Source of the DNA: Cristatella mucedo
Lineage: Eukaryota > Bryozoa > Phylactolaemata > Cristatellidae
DNA: 64,000 bases
NCBI GenBank assembly: GCA_009760855.2
Contig: WPIO01000092.1
Location: 1,606,001 to 1,670,000, forward strand
Reading direction: 5' to 3'
Shown here: positions 44,010-55,105 of the stretch, piece after piece
How positions within the stretch are numbered: the first letter of the stretch is position 1
Layout of the letters: each line of letters starts with the position of its first letter
The notes under the pieces: generated by a model
Databases searched by the model: none
The model's input: the letters and a program-made list of their open reading frames with translations, nothing else
What the model was told of the DNA's origin: nothing
Translations under genes and position numbers: made by a program

Positions 44010-44362
44010 AGTGGCTAGTGATCAGTTTCCACAGTGAAACGCTGTCCAAATACATACTGATGGAACCGCTCCAGACCGAACTGCATTGCCAACATCTCTT
44101 TCTCAATCAGGGCATATCGTTTCTGTAAAGGCATCGGAGTTCGCGAAGCATATGCAACAGGCTGTTGATCTCGAAGCAGCACTGCTCCCAGACCATGTTG
44201 CGAAGCATCACCCGATAGCTTGACGGGTTCAGTCACATTGTATAGGCCTAAAAATGGTGCCGCCATCACCATCTCCTTTATTACTCCGAAGGCCTTGGTG
44301 TGAAAAGCATCCCAGCACCAGGACACGTTCTTTTGGGTCAACTGGTGTAGCGGGGTTGACAT
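44010..44362 (-). pseudogene. Gypsy RNase H domain
   Basis: Contains FLGLYNVTEPVKLSGDASQH, GLGAVLLRDQQPVAYASRT, EKEMLAMQFGLERFHQYVFG and FTVETDH. The Asp of SGDAS and the Glu of EKEML are the expected catalytic positions. An open frame of 115 codons; the junctions to RT and integrase are broken. Confidence 0.92.
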
Positions 44363-44529
44363 TTCAGGCAGTTTCGAACAAACGTAGCAAGGTAGTTGAC
44401 CATATCCAGAAATCGGGAGACATCGAGCTTTGACGGCGGTGTGTGCAGCTCACAGATAACTTGTATCTTCGAGGGGTCTGGCCTTATGCCCTCATAAGAG
44501 AGCATGTGCCCTAGGTACGGAACTTAGCT

Positions 44530-44675
44530 CTGGCAGAATCAGCGCTTCTTCTCACTGAGGCCCAAGTTGGTATCGCCGCAACTCTGGATAACCGGTCTCA
44601 AATGAGCATCGTGTTCTTCTAGGGATAATTCCATGATAAAGATATCGTCCAGATACGTGTGGATACCAAGAATAT
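44530..44675 (-). pseudogene. Gypsy RT, second half with YLDD
   Basis: HTYLDDIFIMELSLEEHDAH contains the catalytic YLDD box (codons at plus 44641-44655). It begins immediately beside the L2-A insertion that separates it from the first half. Confidence 0.9.
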
Positions 44676-45177
44676 ATAAATAATAATAGTAATAATAATA
44701 ATAATTCACTTGCTCTAGGCGCTTTATATTTGCTGTAAAGTGAAATGCAATTGAATGGTAAGTAAAATCATGCTTGAAAAACAAACGAAATGAATAATAT
44801 GGTTAGGGGTGACATGCACAGGGTCAGCATGCAAATGTGGTTAGTGGCAGCATGCACAGTGTCAGCACGCATAAGCACATCAAGGACGAATCGCAGGGAC
44901 CCACTAAATGCTGTCCTAAATAGGTGTGTTTTAAAGTTCCTTTTAAATGTGGTCAGGTCAGGGGATGTTCTGACGCAGGTCGGGAGGGAGTTCCAGGCTT
45001 TGGGAGCATATGAACTAAATGCATGGTCTCCAAAGGATTTAAGGTTTGTACGAGGTATTTCTAAACTGTTGGATTCCGAAAAGCGGGTGGTACGATGCTT
45101 GGCCTGATGGGGGAGTATATCTGACAGATAGGCTGGAGCCATATAATGAAGGGACCTAAAAGTGAGCGACAAAAATC
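44676..45177 (-). mobile_element. L2-A LINE inserted in gypsy RT
   Basis: (TAA)n tail at 44676-44704, a tail lacking the stem-loop segment (it jumps from attcacttg to ctctaggcgctttatattt), 3' UTR, and RT C-terminus (44768-45172: YLSDILPHQAKHRTTRF, FGDHAFSSYAPKAWNSL). Nearly identical to 6468-7146. At its 5' edge the host sequence atatcagaag is locally repeated (45178-45187, 45188-45194 partial, 45195-45204). Confidence 0.93.
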
Positions 45178-45700
45178 ATATCAGAAGATATCAGATATCA
45201 GAAGAGGCATCATCAATAATACGGTGGAATACTTCCGGTACAGATGCAATGCCGAATGGCATACTTAGGTACGGCCAAAAAGGTGTTGCTATTGCGGTTA
45301 GCATGCAATTGGCATGGTCAATGGCCACTTGCAAGAACCCCGACGTAGCGTCTAGTGTGCTGAAATATTTGGAGCCGGATAGGCTGTTAAATATGTCCTC
45401 TGGTGTCTGCAGTTGGTGCTGCTCTCGGTGAATGGCTCTGTTCAATGCACCTGGATCAATACAGATGCGCAGTTGGTCGGTGCCAGGTTTGGTGACAAAT
45501 ACGATGGAGCTAACCCAATCTGTTGTTTCATTGACTCGGGCCAGAACACCCTAAGAGACCAATTCACTTAGTTGCTTCTGTAGTTAAGCTAGATATTTGA
45601 AGGGCATGCGACAGACACACATGTTAGAATGACAGGTTGGGCACCTTAACGCAGCCTGATTTTGTATTCTCGCTAGTAGCTAGCAGCAATGCATGGTCTT
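45178..45700 (-). pseudogene. Gypsy RT, first half
   Basis: Minus strand reads MNRAIHREQHQLQTPEDIF, then FSTLDATSGFLQVAIDH (motif A Asp), TPFWPYLSMPFGIASVPEVF (motif B-like) and HRIIDDASSDI, and stops at the L2-A insertion. Upstream are VTKPGTDQLRICIDPG and stop-interrupted sequence. Confidence 0.92.
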
Positions 45701-45879
45701 TTACTATACCAGGCCTCATCTGCCTTAACTATTGCGAACTCCATAATCAACCGTTACCCTGTATAGGGTGCTGGAAAGGAATTACGGCCCAATACTTGTA
45801 ATGGGGTACCATCATAAGCATAAAGCTTGGCATCGGTGTGTTTATGGGACTAGTCGTTAAGGCAGCGATACGTAATATG

Positions 45880-45925
45880 TGACATCACGTTGCACGTTGT
45901 CCCAGTATCCAACAGGGGTTAAAAT
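45880..45925 (-). pseudogene. Gypsy protease active-site fragment
   Basis: LLDTGTTCNVMS gives the retropepsin DTG (plus 45901-45909). The surrounding protease is frame-shifted. Confidence 0.8.
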
Positions 45926-46059
45926 TCACGGTCAAGCAATGTGAATCTTACCTCCCAAATAGTAATCGCTGTGCCGCCACCAAAGTCATAGCAAAACGAG
46001 CTTGTAGCAGGCTGGCACTCATCCTCAGACGTCGCAGCATTGTTGATAGTCAAATGCAA

Positions 46060-46930
46060 AGCGCTCGGCCTGTTTGCACACCAATCGCTTATGGTTCTTC
46101 TTGCCGCAGTGAGAACACGTCTTGCCAGACGCAGGGCACTTTCTGGGTGGATGTTTCGGACCACAGTAGCTAGCTGCACGGCTTTATTGTGGCCTTCACC
46201 GCTCCGCCCAGAAACGGTACGTGTCAAGTCGCTCTCTGGAGAGCGGCGGCGGCGGCAGAAGTAGCATGCTGAGATTTACTCATACGGCTCAAGCTGCAGC
46301 CTCTAGAGATCGGCACATGTCAGCCGCATTCTCAAGCGACAGCTGGGACTCCTACAGGAGCTTTTCAGGTACGACATCCGATGAACTATTTATAACGACA
46401 CGATCTCGAACCATCTCGGGCTTTTCCTCCACACTGTAGCCACAAGACTCAGCAGGTCGAAGCGAGTTCGTAAAAAATGCATCAAAAGACTCGCCGTCTT
46501 TTTGACGACTGCAAAGTAATGCGAAGCGTTCTCACGTCTCGTTTCTCTTGGGTTTGAGATTCGCAATTAACTTCTGCAGGACTTTATCCAGGTCATCCTT
46601 GTCTTCAGTATTCTGCCGCACGAACGTTTTATATATGTCTATCGCATCACGATCCAACGCGGTCAAAAAATAACTTCCTTTGAACCGTCTTTCCTGCCTT
46701 TTTCAGTTGCCCGCAAGTAAAATTTCAAAGTGCTCCTTCCAGTATGGTCGCTGCGCCGCGGCTTCGGAGCGTACGGGGAAGGCACTAGGTGGTTGCAACC
46801 AGTCCGCCACAAGTCCTCTACCTTTTCAAGGGCAATGCATGCGGTTAGCTTGTGACACCTTTTGTCTCGTCGACAAACGCGCAGGAGCAGCTTCATTGCA
46901 ACTCGTCGTCGGCGCGTTATTCTCACTCGA
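46060..46930 (-). pseudogene. Gypsy gag with CCHC zinc knuckle
   Basis: Minus strand holds a perfect CX2CX4HX4C knuckle (CSHCGKKNHKRLVC, plus 46076-46117), preceded by CGPKHPPRKCPASGKT, where a first knuckle has lost its leading Cys. Upstream gag-like text (LTALDRDAIDIYKTFVRQN; LLCSRQKDGESFDAFFT) is cut by frameshifts. The stretch 46855-46915 overlaps the 5' LTR remnant. Confidence 0.85.
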
Positions 46931-46959
46931 ATCGTTATCGAATCGAGTCGTTAATGTAT

Positions 46960-47255
46960 TAGCCGCACCACTCGTACGAATCTCTAAACCATTGGAGACC
47001 GTGCCTTTAGTTCGTATGCTTCCAAAGCCTGGAAATCACTACCGACGCACGTCGCAGCGTCCCCTAATATGACGATATTGAAAAAGATGCTTAAACGCAC
47101 TTTGTATTGTAACATTCGGTGGATCTTTGTGATTGATTCGTCTTTCGTGTGCATGTACCTGCTTACAATGTGCCTGCTGCTCGTGGATGTTACCACCAAC
47201 CATTTGGTAATACTTTCTCTACTGCATCTGTAAAGTGCCTAGAAAAGATTCAGTT
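46960..47255 (+). mobile_element. L2-A LINE 3' fragment
   Basis: Sense strand: ttggagaccgtgcctttagt and tatgcttccaaagcctggaa (FGDRAF.SYASKAW equivalent), then the 3' UTR to gtaaagtgcctagaaaagat. The tail is lost. It abuts the 5' side of the gypsy element. Confidence 0.8.
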
Positions 47256-47324
47256 CGTTTGTGATTGTGTGTGATCAGTGATTCAGTTCGTGCCTAAAAA
47301 AGATTATAGAGCGCGCCAAACAAA

Positions 47325-47442
47325 TGTATTAATATTATGGTTACTAATAGAGGAGGTTATACACATATATTTATATAAATTGGATAAATTATTTTTTATA
47401 AAATATAGATTATTGTATACATTATATAATTTATATAATAAA
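47325..47442. other. AT-rich island
   Basis: Almost pure A/T over ~100 bp with tatataatttatataat-type runs. A 134-codon plus frame (47278-47682) crosses it. Its part after 47450 (LPVPKDLLMRCMDLSLP) faintly resembles the L2-A linker. Confidence 0.5.
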
Positions 47443-47689
47443 GCACACCTGCAGGAAAGTTTACCTGTCCCAAAAGATCTCCTTATGAGGTGCATGGACC
47501 TGTCACTGCCCAATTACAGATATTGCAACTCTATCCTTGATTACCGTAGAAGTACCCAACTCTATGAAGCAGCTGTATTCACGACACCCAGTACAAAGCC
47601 ATATGATCCTGATCATGACCACCGAGGGAGCTTTCGTCCGCGCTCACTGCTACTTCTATTCTTATTCTTGACACTTGAATGAGTGGTGG

Positions 47690-48517
47690 CCCAGCAGCGA
47701 AGCGATTAAATTAGTTAATAAGATCTCAGTACGACATTTCTATCGAGATTTAGAGCGTATCATTCCTCTTGAAACTGCTCTACTGCAGGCTTAAAGTAAA
47801 ACTCTGAACAATGCTGATCAAGGTCGGCCTCTCTCTACAAGTTCTTCTAATTTCTCTACAGCAATTGTCGAAATTGACCGCCAAATCCTTTTATTCCACC
47901 TCTATGTTTAGGGTTGGCTGTGGAGGAGTTTATAAATATGGCTTATTTTAAGGAATTTACCGACATCTTCGACTGGCTGTCTGCAAGGCTGGAAATTTCA
48001 GAAGATAAATCGCTACAGACAAATGTGAGGTTCAAATGGCCATTTCAACTGGGTATAGTGAGTGCAAAAGTGCTAGCTGATGACGCGGGCCTGAGTTTAT
48101 ATAGCTTCAAAAGGTTGGCGGCACTTAAAACCTACCAAACCTATAACTTTACAGATAAACAATTCCTGACGCAGTGCTCTACAAACTGTCTACTGATAAC
48201 TTGTTTCAAGTCAAATATTAACCTGGACCTCAGAATCCACTCCTGGTTTTTAGGTAACCGGTCAAACCGTGCACAATTAGTGGCCTTTTAAAAAACTCAC
48301 TTATCGAGCGAAAAATTAAGAGCTCCAGCTAAGCTTGGACTAAGCTTCTGCACCAGTGAAGACCTAAATGGACGACATGGGGTGAGCAGGAAAATGCTTG
48401 CTTAAATTGATATGCCCGCATCGCCAAGCGCTCGTAGCATTTCTCTACGCTGCAGAATTTCCATTCAAAAATCCAAGTTCTTGTGTGCATCGAATATGAA
48501 AACCGATAAACCACTAC
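47690..48517. other. No recognised gene
   Basis: A 125-codon plus frame (47914-48291) has ordinary composition but no recognised domain and no splice-supported partners. Confidence 0.35.
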
Positions 48518-48585
48518 CACGTGATCCCACGTGATCCCACGTGCTCCCCACGTGATCCCACGTGCTCCCCATGTGCTCGCACGTG
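48518..48585. promoter_or_regulatory. Array of seven E-box-type hexamers, 10-11 bp apart
   Basis: CACGTG at 48518, 48528, 48538, 48549, 48559 and 48580, and CATGTG at 48570, separated by ATCC/CTCC-type spacers. It is a short minisatellite whose unit contains the canonical bHLH E-box. Regulatory function is inference. Confidence 0.6.
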
Positions 48586-48589
48586 CTCG

Positions 48590-49115
48590 TCGCCCTAGTG
48601 GACTTAGCTTCCGAGCACAATCGGGATGTGGCCTCAGCTTCGCAGACTGTGAATGACAATACTATTTATTAGCTATGATCGTCCATGCCTACTGTCGCTT
48701 TGCTATCAACCTTCGAATTCGTTCGTGGTTTCGGCTGTGGCTGTCGCGGTTCGAAATTGAAATACTAAAAGTGTTGAATTAGAAATATTCCGCTAGAACT
48801 CTACTCGCAGCGGATGCGTGGGGGGAGGGGGCCATATTCAGTATTTCAAACGTGGTTTCCAGCCGTCAGGCACACACTCTCTCGAAGCACTACTGTGAAT
48901 CAAAATCATTCCCTGGTCATCAGGCCAACTAAAACCACGACGGTCAATCTTAGTTTGCCTCTTGAACCCTCGCTCAACGTGCAATAAACCCTAAAATTAT
49001 ATACGGCACTATTCTTGTAGATGTCCTTGTCCTGTTCGGCTTTTCCGAGACCGGGCTGAAATCGAATAACAGGACAGCAATCATTCGAGAAACTGATCAA
49101 GTACGGGGTCTGGCC
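48590..49115. other. No recognised feature
   Basis: No gene or repeat was recognised. Confidence 0.35.
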
Positions 49116-50035
49116 AAACCAAGTGCGATTCAGAAATTGGAAAACTTGACGTCCAAAATCGGCTCTGCCAGCATATCTCCTCTTGCCACTGCACACAATT
49201 TAGCCATCCTATTCCAAGTGACCTTTTATTAGACGACCATCTCAGTTCCACAGTCAAGTCCCCCTACTTTCAACTACAAACAATAGCTAAAATCCAGGCT
49301 TGTTTAGACAGGGATACCACATCTAAATTGGTCCATGCGTTTGTGACATCCCGTCAGGACTTCTGTAACTCACTGCTCGCTGGTCTGCCGGCCTGTGCAA
49401 TCAGGCGCTTACAGCTGGTGCAAAACTCTTGGCATGTCTGTCTTGAGCATCGCTGTTACATCATCTCACCACTTCTCGCCCACCTGCACTGGCTTCCGGT
49501 CAAGCAAGACATCGACTTTAAGGTTTTGTCGCTCACTTTTAGGTTCCTCTATTCTTTGGCTCCAGCCTACCTATCAGATATTCTCCCCCACCAGACTGAG
49601 CATCTTATCACCCGCTTTTTGGAATCTAATCATTAACCTATATCTCGTACAAACCTCGAATCCTTTGGAGACCTTACCTTTAGTTCGTATGCTGCCAAAG
49701 CCTGGAACTCATTTCCGAATTTCGTCACGATATCTACTGACTTGACTACATTTAAAAAGAAGCTAAAATGTATCAATTTATCACAGCCTTTTGTGGGTCC
49801 TCGTGATTCGTCTTTTTTGTGCTCATGCGAGTCAACACTTTCCTCGCTGCCACTAATCATATTTGCATGCAGACCGCGTGCATGTAGCGTCTAACCTTGA
49901 TATGCTTGTTGCCATTGAGCATGTGATCCACTAACAATTCGAGCATGCTACCTTTACAGCACAGGTGCAGTGCCTAGAAAGGGACTAAGTTCTCTGCGGG
50001 GTCTATGCAAATGTATTATGAATACTATTATCTTA
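49116..50035 (+). mobile_element. L2-A LINE 3' copy
   Basis: Sense strand: caagtgcgattcagaaattg, ARNLGVLF equivalent, FVTSRQDFCNSLLAGLPACA, FRFLYSLAPAYLSDILPHQT, the 3' UTR, a decayed stem-loop (agaaagggactaagttctct) and a remnant tail tattatgaatactattatc. Frameshifted. Confidence 0.9.
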
Positions 50036-51090
50036 ACACATTTCGGAGTCTATTAATTAAGTCTGCTGGTTTTGACTCAGCACGCAGCAGGAGAAAGTCG
50101 CTCTATAGATATCCATGCGTTCCTACATGCGGTATCTTGCAATAGTTTCTTTGGTTGTCAAAACAAAGCGAATAGTGGCTCTATGCTTCTTAGATCTGAC
50201 GAATTACCCCACGAAGACGGGCTTATCAATCACCTTTCCTTGCCACGAGGTCCGAATCGACTTGAGTAGATTGAAAAAACTTAATTTAGTAGCTTTGTAC
50301 AGCATGACGAGCCAATGGCCTAGCAGGGAGTTTAGCGACATTAACCTTTAAAGTGCCACTAGCTAATCGCTAGTTTTGAAATGCCGGGAAGTGTTTTCTG
50401 CAGTAGAGCAGACGGGTTTTCCGCACGTCTTCTCGGCGAAGCTGAGTTTTGCTGAGGAAAAGGGAAAGCGGCCATTTATGTTACTTTCAGCATAAAATAC
50501 GTTTAGAGGGACTTTGAGCTCGTGTTCTTGTAGTCACCTAGCGAGTCAAGTTGGCCACTTGATACCATCAGCTCATCAGATCATCGTAAACGCCTTGTAA
50601 AGCAGCGATTGTATTTCAGCGATTTGCAGTCATGCGGCCCAGAACTTTTTGCGGTCTGGCACGCAGTGAGACTCAAATTCATAGCTCAAGTCACGGGGTC
50701 AGTCTTACAGATCGCGAAGGCCTTCAATGGATGGCAAAGCCCAAAATGACAAAAGAAGATTACCGCACGATATGTAAGCGAAGGTATTCTTATTAGATTT
50801 TAGATCCAACGCCACAGAATGAGGTGACACACTATTCTTAAAGTGGCCATGGTACTATCTGAAGCACTAGCGCAACTTGTTGCATGCTCGTTGCAGCAAT
50901 GCCGAACGCGACAAACGATTTACGATTGGGTCGGGCCGTGGAGTAACTACGTTTCCTCTGTAAAACACATCTACTTTTGTAGCGAGGAATAGACTCGTCA
51001 GGGAATTTCTGGTCAACGCCAGCTGCATAGGTTTCATTAAAATCGAAACTGGACTCCGAAGCGGCCCATGTCAGAATCGAGAGAGGCAGG
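50036..51090. other. No recognised feature
   Basis: About 1 kb without gene or repeat family that I can name. Confidence 0.4.
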
Positions 51091-51092
51091 GA

Positions 51093-51599
<507 letters not shown>

Positions 51600-51709
51600 C
51601 TGGCATCGCCGAGTGCTGCACGACTGGGCTGTTACTGTTTGCATGAGCCCTTGGCACTTTCCATGAGCTCAAAGAGAATGCATCGAGGGAGAACAGCCAA
51701 TGAGAGACC

Positions 51710-51796
51710 GCTGTGCTGGCGCAATAGCTTATTATTATTAGCTGTACTGGCGCAATAGCTTAGTATTACTAGCTGTGCTGGCGCAATAGTTTATTA
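51710..51796. repeat. 31-bp tandem repeat, 2.8 units
   Basis: Units beginning gctgtgctggcgcaatagct at 51710, 51741 and 51772, with an ATT/TAA stretch inside each. Confidence 0.92.
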
Positions 51797-52322
51797 GCGC
51801 GCGCTCGGAATGTGCAGCCCATCTCCCCTTCTCCACAAATATGTGTATTCTTGGCCTCAATGAGCCTCTCGCACGTGAAACAATCTCTGCCCGGCAGGCC
51901 AGCCAGAGCGGCGGCGGCGGCCGCCGCCTGCAAAGCCGCCGAGCTCTCCAGTTGGGCATTTGCACGAGGCACGACCCCAATGCCTGTCCAGGCAACGTGC
52001 TCTTTACGGCCACGAGCGCTTGCCAAAACAGAGGACTCCCCTGTGGTGCGCAAATTCAAGTCAGGTTACAGTGCTAGCCGTTGCGGCATACCGAAGAGGT
52101 CACGACCGAGTTTCTTAACGACCGGCCGGACTTGAATATAGCCTTGCGTGGGCTGAAATGCGGCCGGTATCCGTCCGCTTTATCGCGTTGTCGAGCCATT
52201 CGTCCCGACGGGTAAAGTAACGCTGTCGCCGCCGCCGCAGCCGCCGCCAGCCGGACGGCGATTGCGTGCTCCGCTGCCAGAGCAGTGAAGCCCTAAACGA
52301 GTCAGTCGCGGCGGTATACTTA
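51797..52322. other. GC-rich stretch, no recognised gene
   Basis: GCGGCGGCGG and GCCGCCGCC clusters (51910, 52230). No domain in its open frames. Confidence 0.4.
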
Positions 52323-53000
52323 GCTTATGTAATGTATCTCCGTCTGTAACTCCACAAAGCCATAAAGACTACGTGACCATGTTACGCAGGACAGTTTTGT
52401 ATAGCGCACTCACTGCCTAAGCTGCTTTTGGTACAGATTAGGTAGCCAACAGATTTCGTCTCACGCAACAAAGAGAAAGTGGGAAGCATAGCAGAGTCAG
52501 GAGAGCAGTTGAGGTAGTGAGAAGCATAGAAGTAGCAGCTCAGGACCGCTGAAAAGGATGAGCCACAGTCGTCAGCAGGAGAGTAGTTGTCGTTGCGTAA
52601 GAATTGTGGAAGCGAGTTCCACAGTCTAGGACCTGCAGAGCAAAAGCTTCTTTCGCCAACGGTCCTTAAGCGGAGGAATGGAACAGCTAATTTATAGGAC
52701 CTGCGGGCGCGAAGAGGCTGAAACTTGTGCAGCTGTTCAGCTAGGTACGAAGGAGCCAAACCGTGGCGGGCCTTGTGGGTCAGCGTAAGAACTTTTCTCT
52801 GTATCCGTTGCTCAACCGGCATCCATCCTAGCTCTTTTAGCAAAAGAGGCACGTGCTCGAACCTCTGAGACTTAAAGACCAGCCTTGCAACCATATTCAT
52901 AGTCAGCTGCAGTGGCCTAATTGCTTTCCTTGGTAGCCCACCCAAAAGGGAATTACAATAATCAAGCCGAGACAGAACTAAGGAGCTAGTTAGCTTAGAG
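52323..53000 (-). mobile_element. L2-B LINE, best 3' copy
   Basis: Reference copy for this family. An open frame (52382-52945) encodes the C-terminal part of a CR1/L2-like RT protein: PLQLTMNMVARLVFKSQRF, VPLLLKELGWMPVEQRIQRK, GLAPSYLAEQLHKFQPLRA and SFCSAGPRLWNSLPQFLRN. The last resembles the [A/P]RLWNSLP signature near the end of many Jockey-superfamily ORF2 proteins. The 3' UTR ends in atgtaatgtatctccg. The 187-codon frame has no stop, so this copy is fairly young, but it is 5' truncated and cannot encode RT activity. Confidence 0.92.
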
Positions 53001-53049
53001 CCGCTGCCGAGGTTTGCTTTTAAATTGTCGCACCTGGCTCTTAGTGGGG

Positions 53050-53210
53050 AGGTGGAGGGTAAGGTACACGTGACTCTTCACGACCCAGGTTCGTAGGTTT
53101 GAGTCCTGCAGTGGACGATCCTTTATTGACCGCTGCAAGTGGTGGTGATAGCCACGAAGACTCTTCTGCCTTTATATAAATGAGACTTGCAAATCAGCCT
53201 AGACATTTAG
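53050..53210 (+). mobile_element. SINE-t copy
   Basis: gtaaggtacacgtgactctt, B-box-like GTTTGAGTCC, cgatcctttattgaccgctg, aagtggtggtgatagccacg and a 3' end tgcaaatcagcctag. Confidence 0.8.
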
Positions 53211-53679
53211 TCTTTACACTAACTGGAGATTGATTTCCATGTCATCAAATAAAAGCTGCAGCAGATGAACGAGCGAAAAAGTCAATATCTCGTGCTCTCG
53301 GCATTGGCTTGCTAGTTCTACAGCGCTGCTATGGTCTGGCGGTTGGGAGGGACGCCGACTCGTGTCCCGCCAACTGTCCTTCACTGCTAAAGGACGTCGC
53401 AATGAGCGAACGAGGGCATCACTCAGACGAGCCCTTTGCACAGTGAAATCTCACAGGAAAGAAAAAGTTGTTGTCATCGTGTGCCTCGGAAATCAATCAG
53501 GAATCTCTTGTACGCAAACTGGCTACGACCGACGAACGGTGGTTAGATTATAGGTCTTACGTGTCTCACAGACTCAGTTTTAAATGCATTATGTGCCACC
53601 TATGCGCATATAGGTTTGCATCGCCATCTCAAAAACTGCGTACATCCACGTGAAGGCTAAATTGCGTTACCTAGAGAGC

Positions 53680-54260
53680 TTTCTGTAGCCCAGTCAGAAA
53701 GCAGCCCGCAGAGGCTTTCAACCAGCATTCGGTAGCCAACGACTTCATCTAAGGCAGCAAAGTGAACGTGAGATGCATAGCTCAGTTTCGGGGGGGGGCG
53801 GCAATAGAGAACATGTGCATTGCGGAAGTAGCAGCACAGGACGACTGCAAAGGATATCTCAGAGTCAGTAGCAGAAGGTCATATATGTGGTTGTTTAAGA
53901 AGGTTTGAATTGAATTCCACGACGGTCAACGACATGTGGAGAAAAACCTTCTGCTGCTGCTAAAATAATTCAACCGAAGGAATGGTACCGCTAATTTGTT
54001 CTCCGGAGGACGGTGAGGGCACAATGAAGCTGAAACTGCTGCCACATTTCAACTCGGTATTAAAAAGCTAAGCCACGATGGGCCTTATAGGTCTGAGTAT
54101 GAGTTTGGCTCTCGATCCGCCGCGATCGACGCGGAGGTCAAGGAAAGGATTGGAAGAGATGGAAGAATTGAATTGGAAAGAATTGGACGAACTTCATGAG
54201 TTTATTAGCTAATCTTGTAGACATATTCATCACCAGCTGCCCAGGTTTAATGGCCTTTCG
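53680..54260 (-). mobile_element. L2-B LINE 3' copy, divergent
   Basis: Minus strand: cattcggtagccaacgactt, gaagtagcagcacaggacga, gccacgatgggccttatagg and tagacatattcatcaccagc all match the 52323-53000 copy in order. Contains a GGAAGA/GAATTGG-type local expansion at 54150-54190. Confidence 0.78.
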
Positions 54261-54419
54261 CGGGAAGCGTGCCAAAATCGGATGGCAGCAGTCTTGTCTA
54301 CGTGAAAGTAAGAGCTAGCGATCGTAAGAAGTAGCCCCATTATTTTCAAGATAAGCTGGCTGATAGAATTCTGTCGAAAGGACACCGCAGTAAAAGGTAA
54401 CTAATAAAGGGATTACGTT

Positions 54420-54525
54420 GTGAACTGTGTCCTTCCTTTGCAGCAAATGTAAAGTGCCAGGAAAGAGGTCGAGTTCTTAGAGGGCGCAATGTCAATTGTA
54501 TTATTATTACTATTATATCATTATT
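54420..54525 (+). mobile_element. L2-A LINE terminal fragment
   Basis: tccttcctttgcagcaaatg, taaagtgccaggaaagaggt and gcgcaatgtcaattg, then an interrupted (ATT)n. Confidence 0.85.
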
Positions 54526-54925
54526 TCTCGTTTGCCCGCACACCAGGCCGGGCAAACGAGCAAGAGTTAATAAATAACCCGGCTAGAAATCCTAAAGCGA
54601 CATGAGCGCCTCTTGACCTTCGCCGTCTCTACATTTCAGCGCCCGTAGTCCTGGCTCAAGAGGTAAACACTCGGTGGTCCGTTCTTTCTCTGCGCGATCT
54701 GTAAAGCCTTAAATCGCTAAACATGGCAGCGCAAATATGCAAATCTGTGCACTCTGGCGCACACTTTTCCGAGCCATCCGGAGCTGCTGCTTCTTCTTGT
54801 TGCTCGTCCACTTTTTCCTCGGCTCTTTTTATTCTGTCAGTCGTGTTTAGTTTTGAGCAGCAGCTGCGACTCGATCTGTGAATCGCACTCCGACCTACAG
54901 AGTAGAGTAGCGGTCTCTCGCTCAT

Positions 54926-55105
54926 GGTTGATAATAATAATGATAATAATAACACATTTTTATTAGCGCTTTCAGAGAACTTGACCTCTTTTCAGGCACT
55001 TTATTTATCCTGTATAAAAAAAAACATTACCAAACGATTGATGGTAACGTCCGCAAGCAGCCGGCTTAGTATAAGCAAGGTACATGCACGCGAAGAACGA
55101 CACGG
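54926..55105 (-). mobile_element. L2-A LINE tail fragment
   Basis: TAA tail at 54928-54950, ttagcgctttcagagaactt, caggcactttatttatcctg and the 3' UTR. Confidence 0.85.

Larger units (their letters stand above)
42505..46915 (-). mobile_element. Ty3/gypsy LTR retrotransposon, decayed, split by L2-A
   Basis: Minus-strand element with order LTR-gag-PR-RT-RNase H-IN-LTR, typical of Ty3/gypsy. Both ends share an LTR stretch (gcaggagcagctt.attgcaact at 46882-46904 and its partner at 42527-42549). Net of the 0.5-kb L2-A insertion, about 3.9 kb remains, short for this class. The integrase core is largely deleted and stops and frameshifts occur throughout. No element-encoded protein can be complete. 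Confidence 0.88.

Noticed and set aside
47914-48291. 125-codon ORF with ordinary composition
   Set aside because: No recognised domain, no promoter or splice context. Length is possible by chance. Kept only as unassigned.
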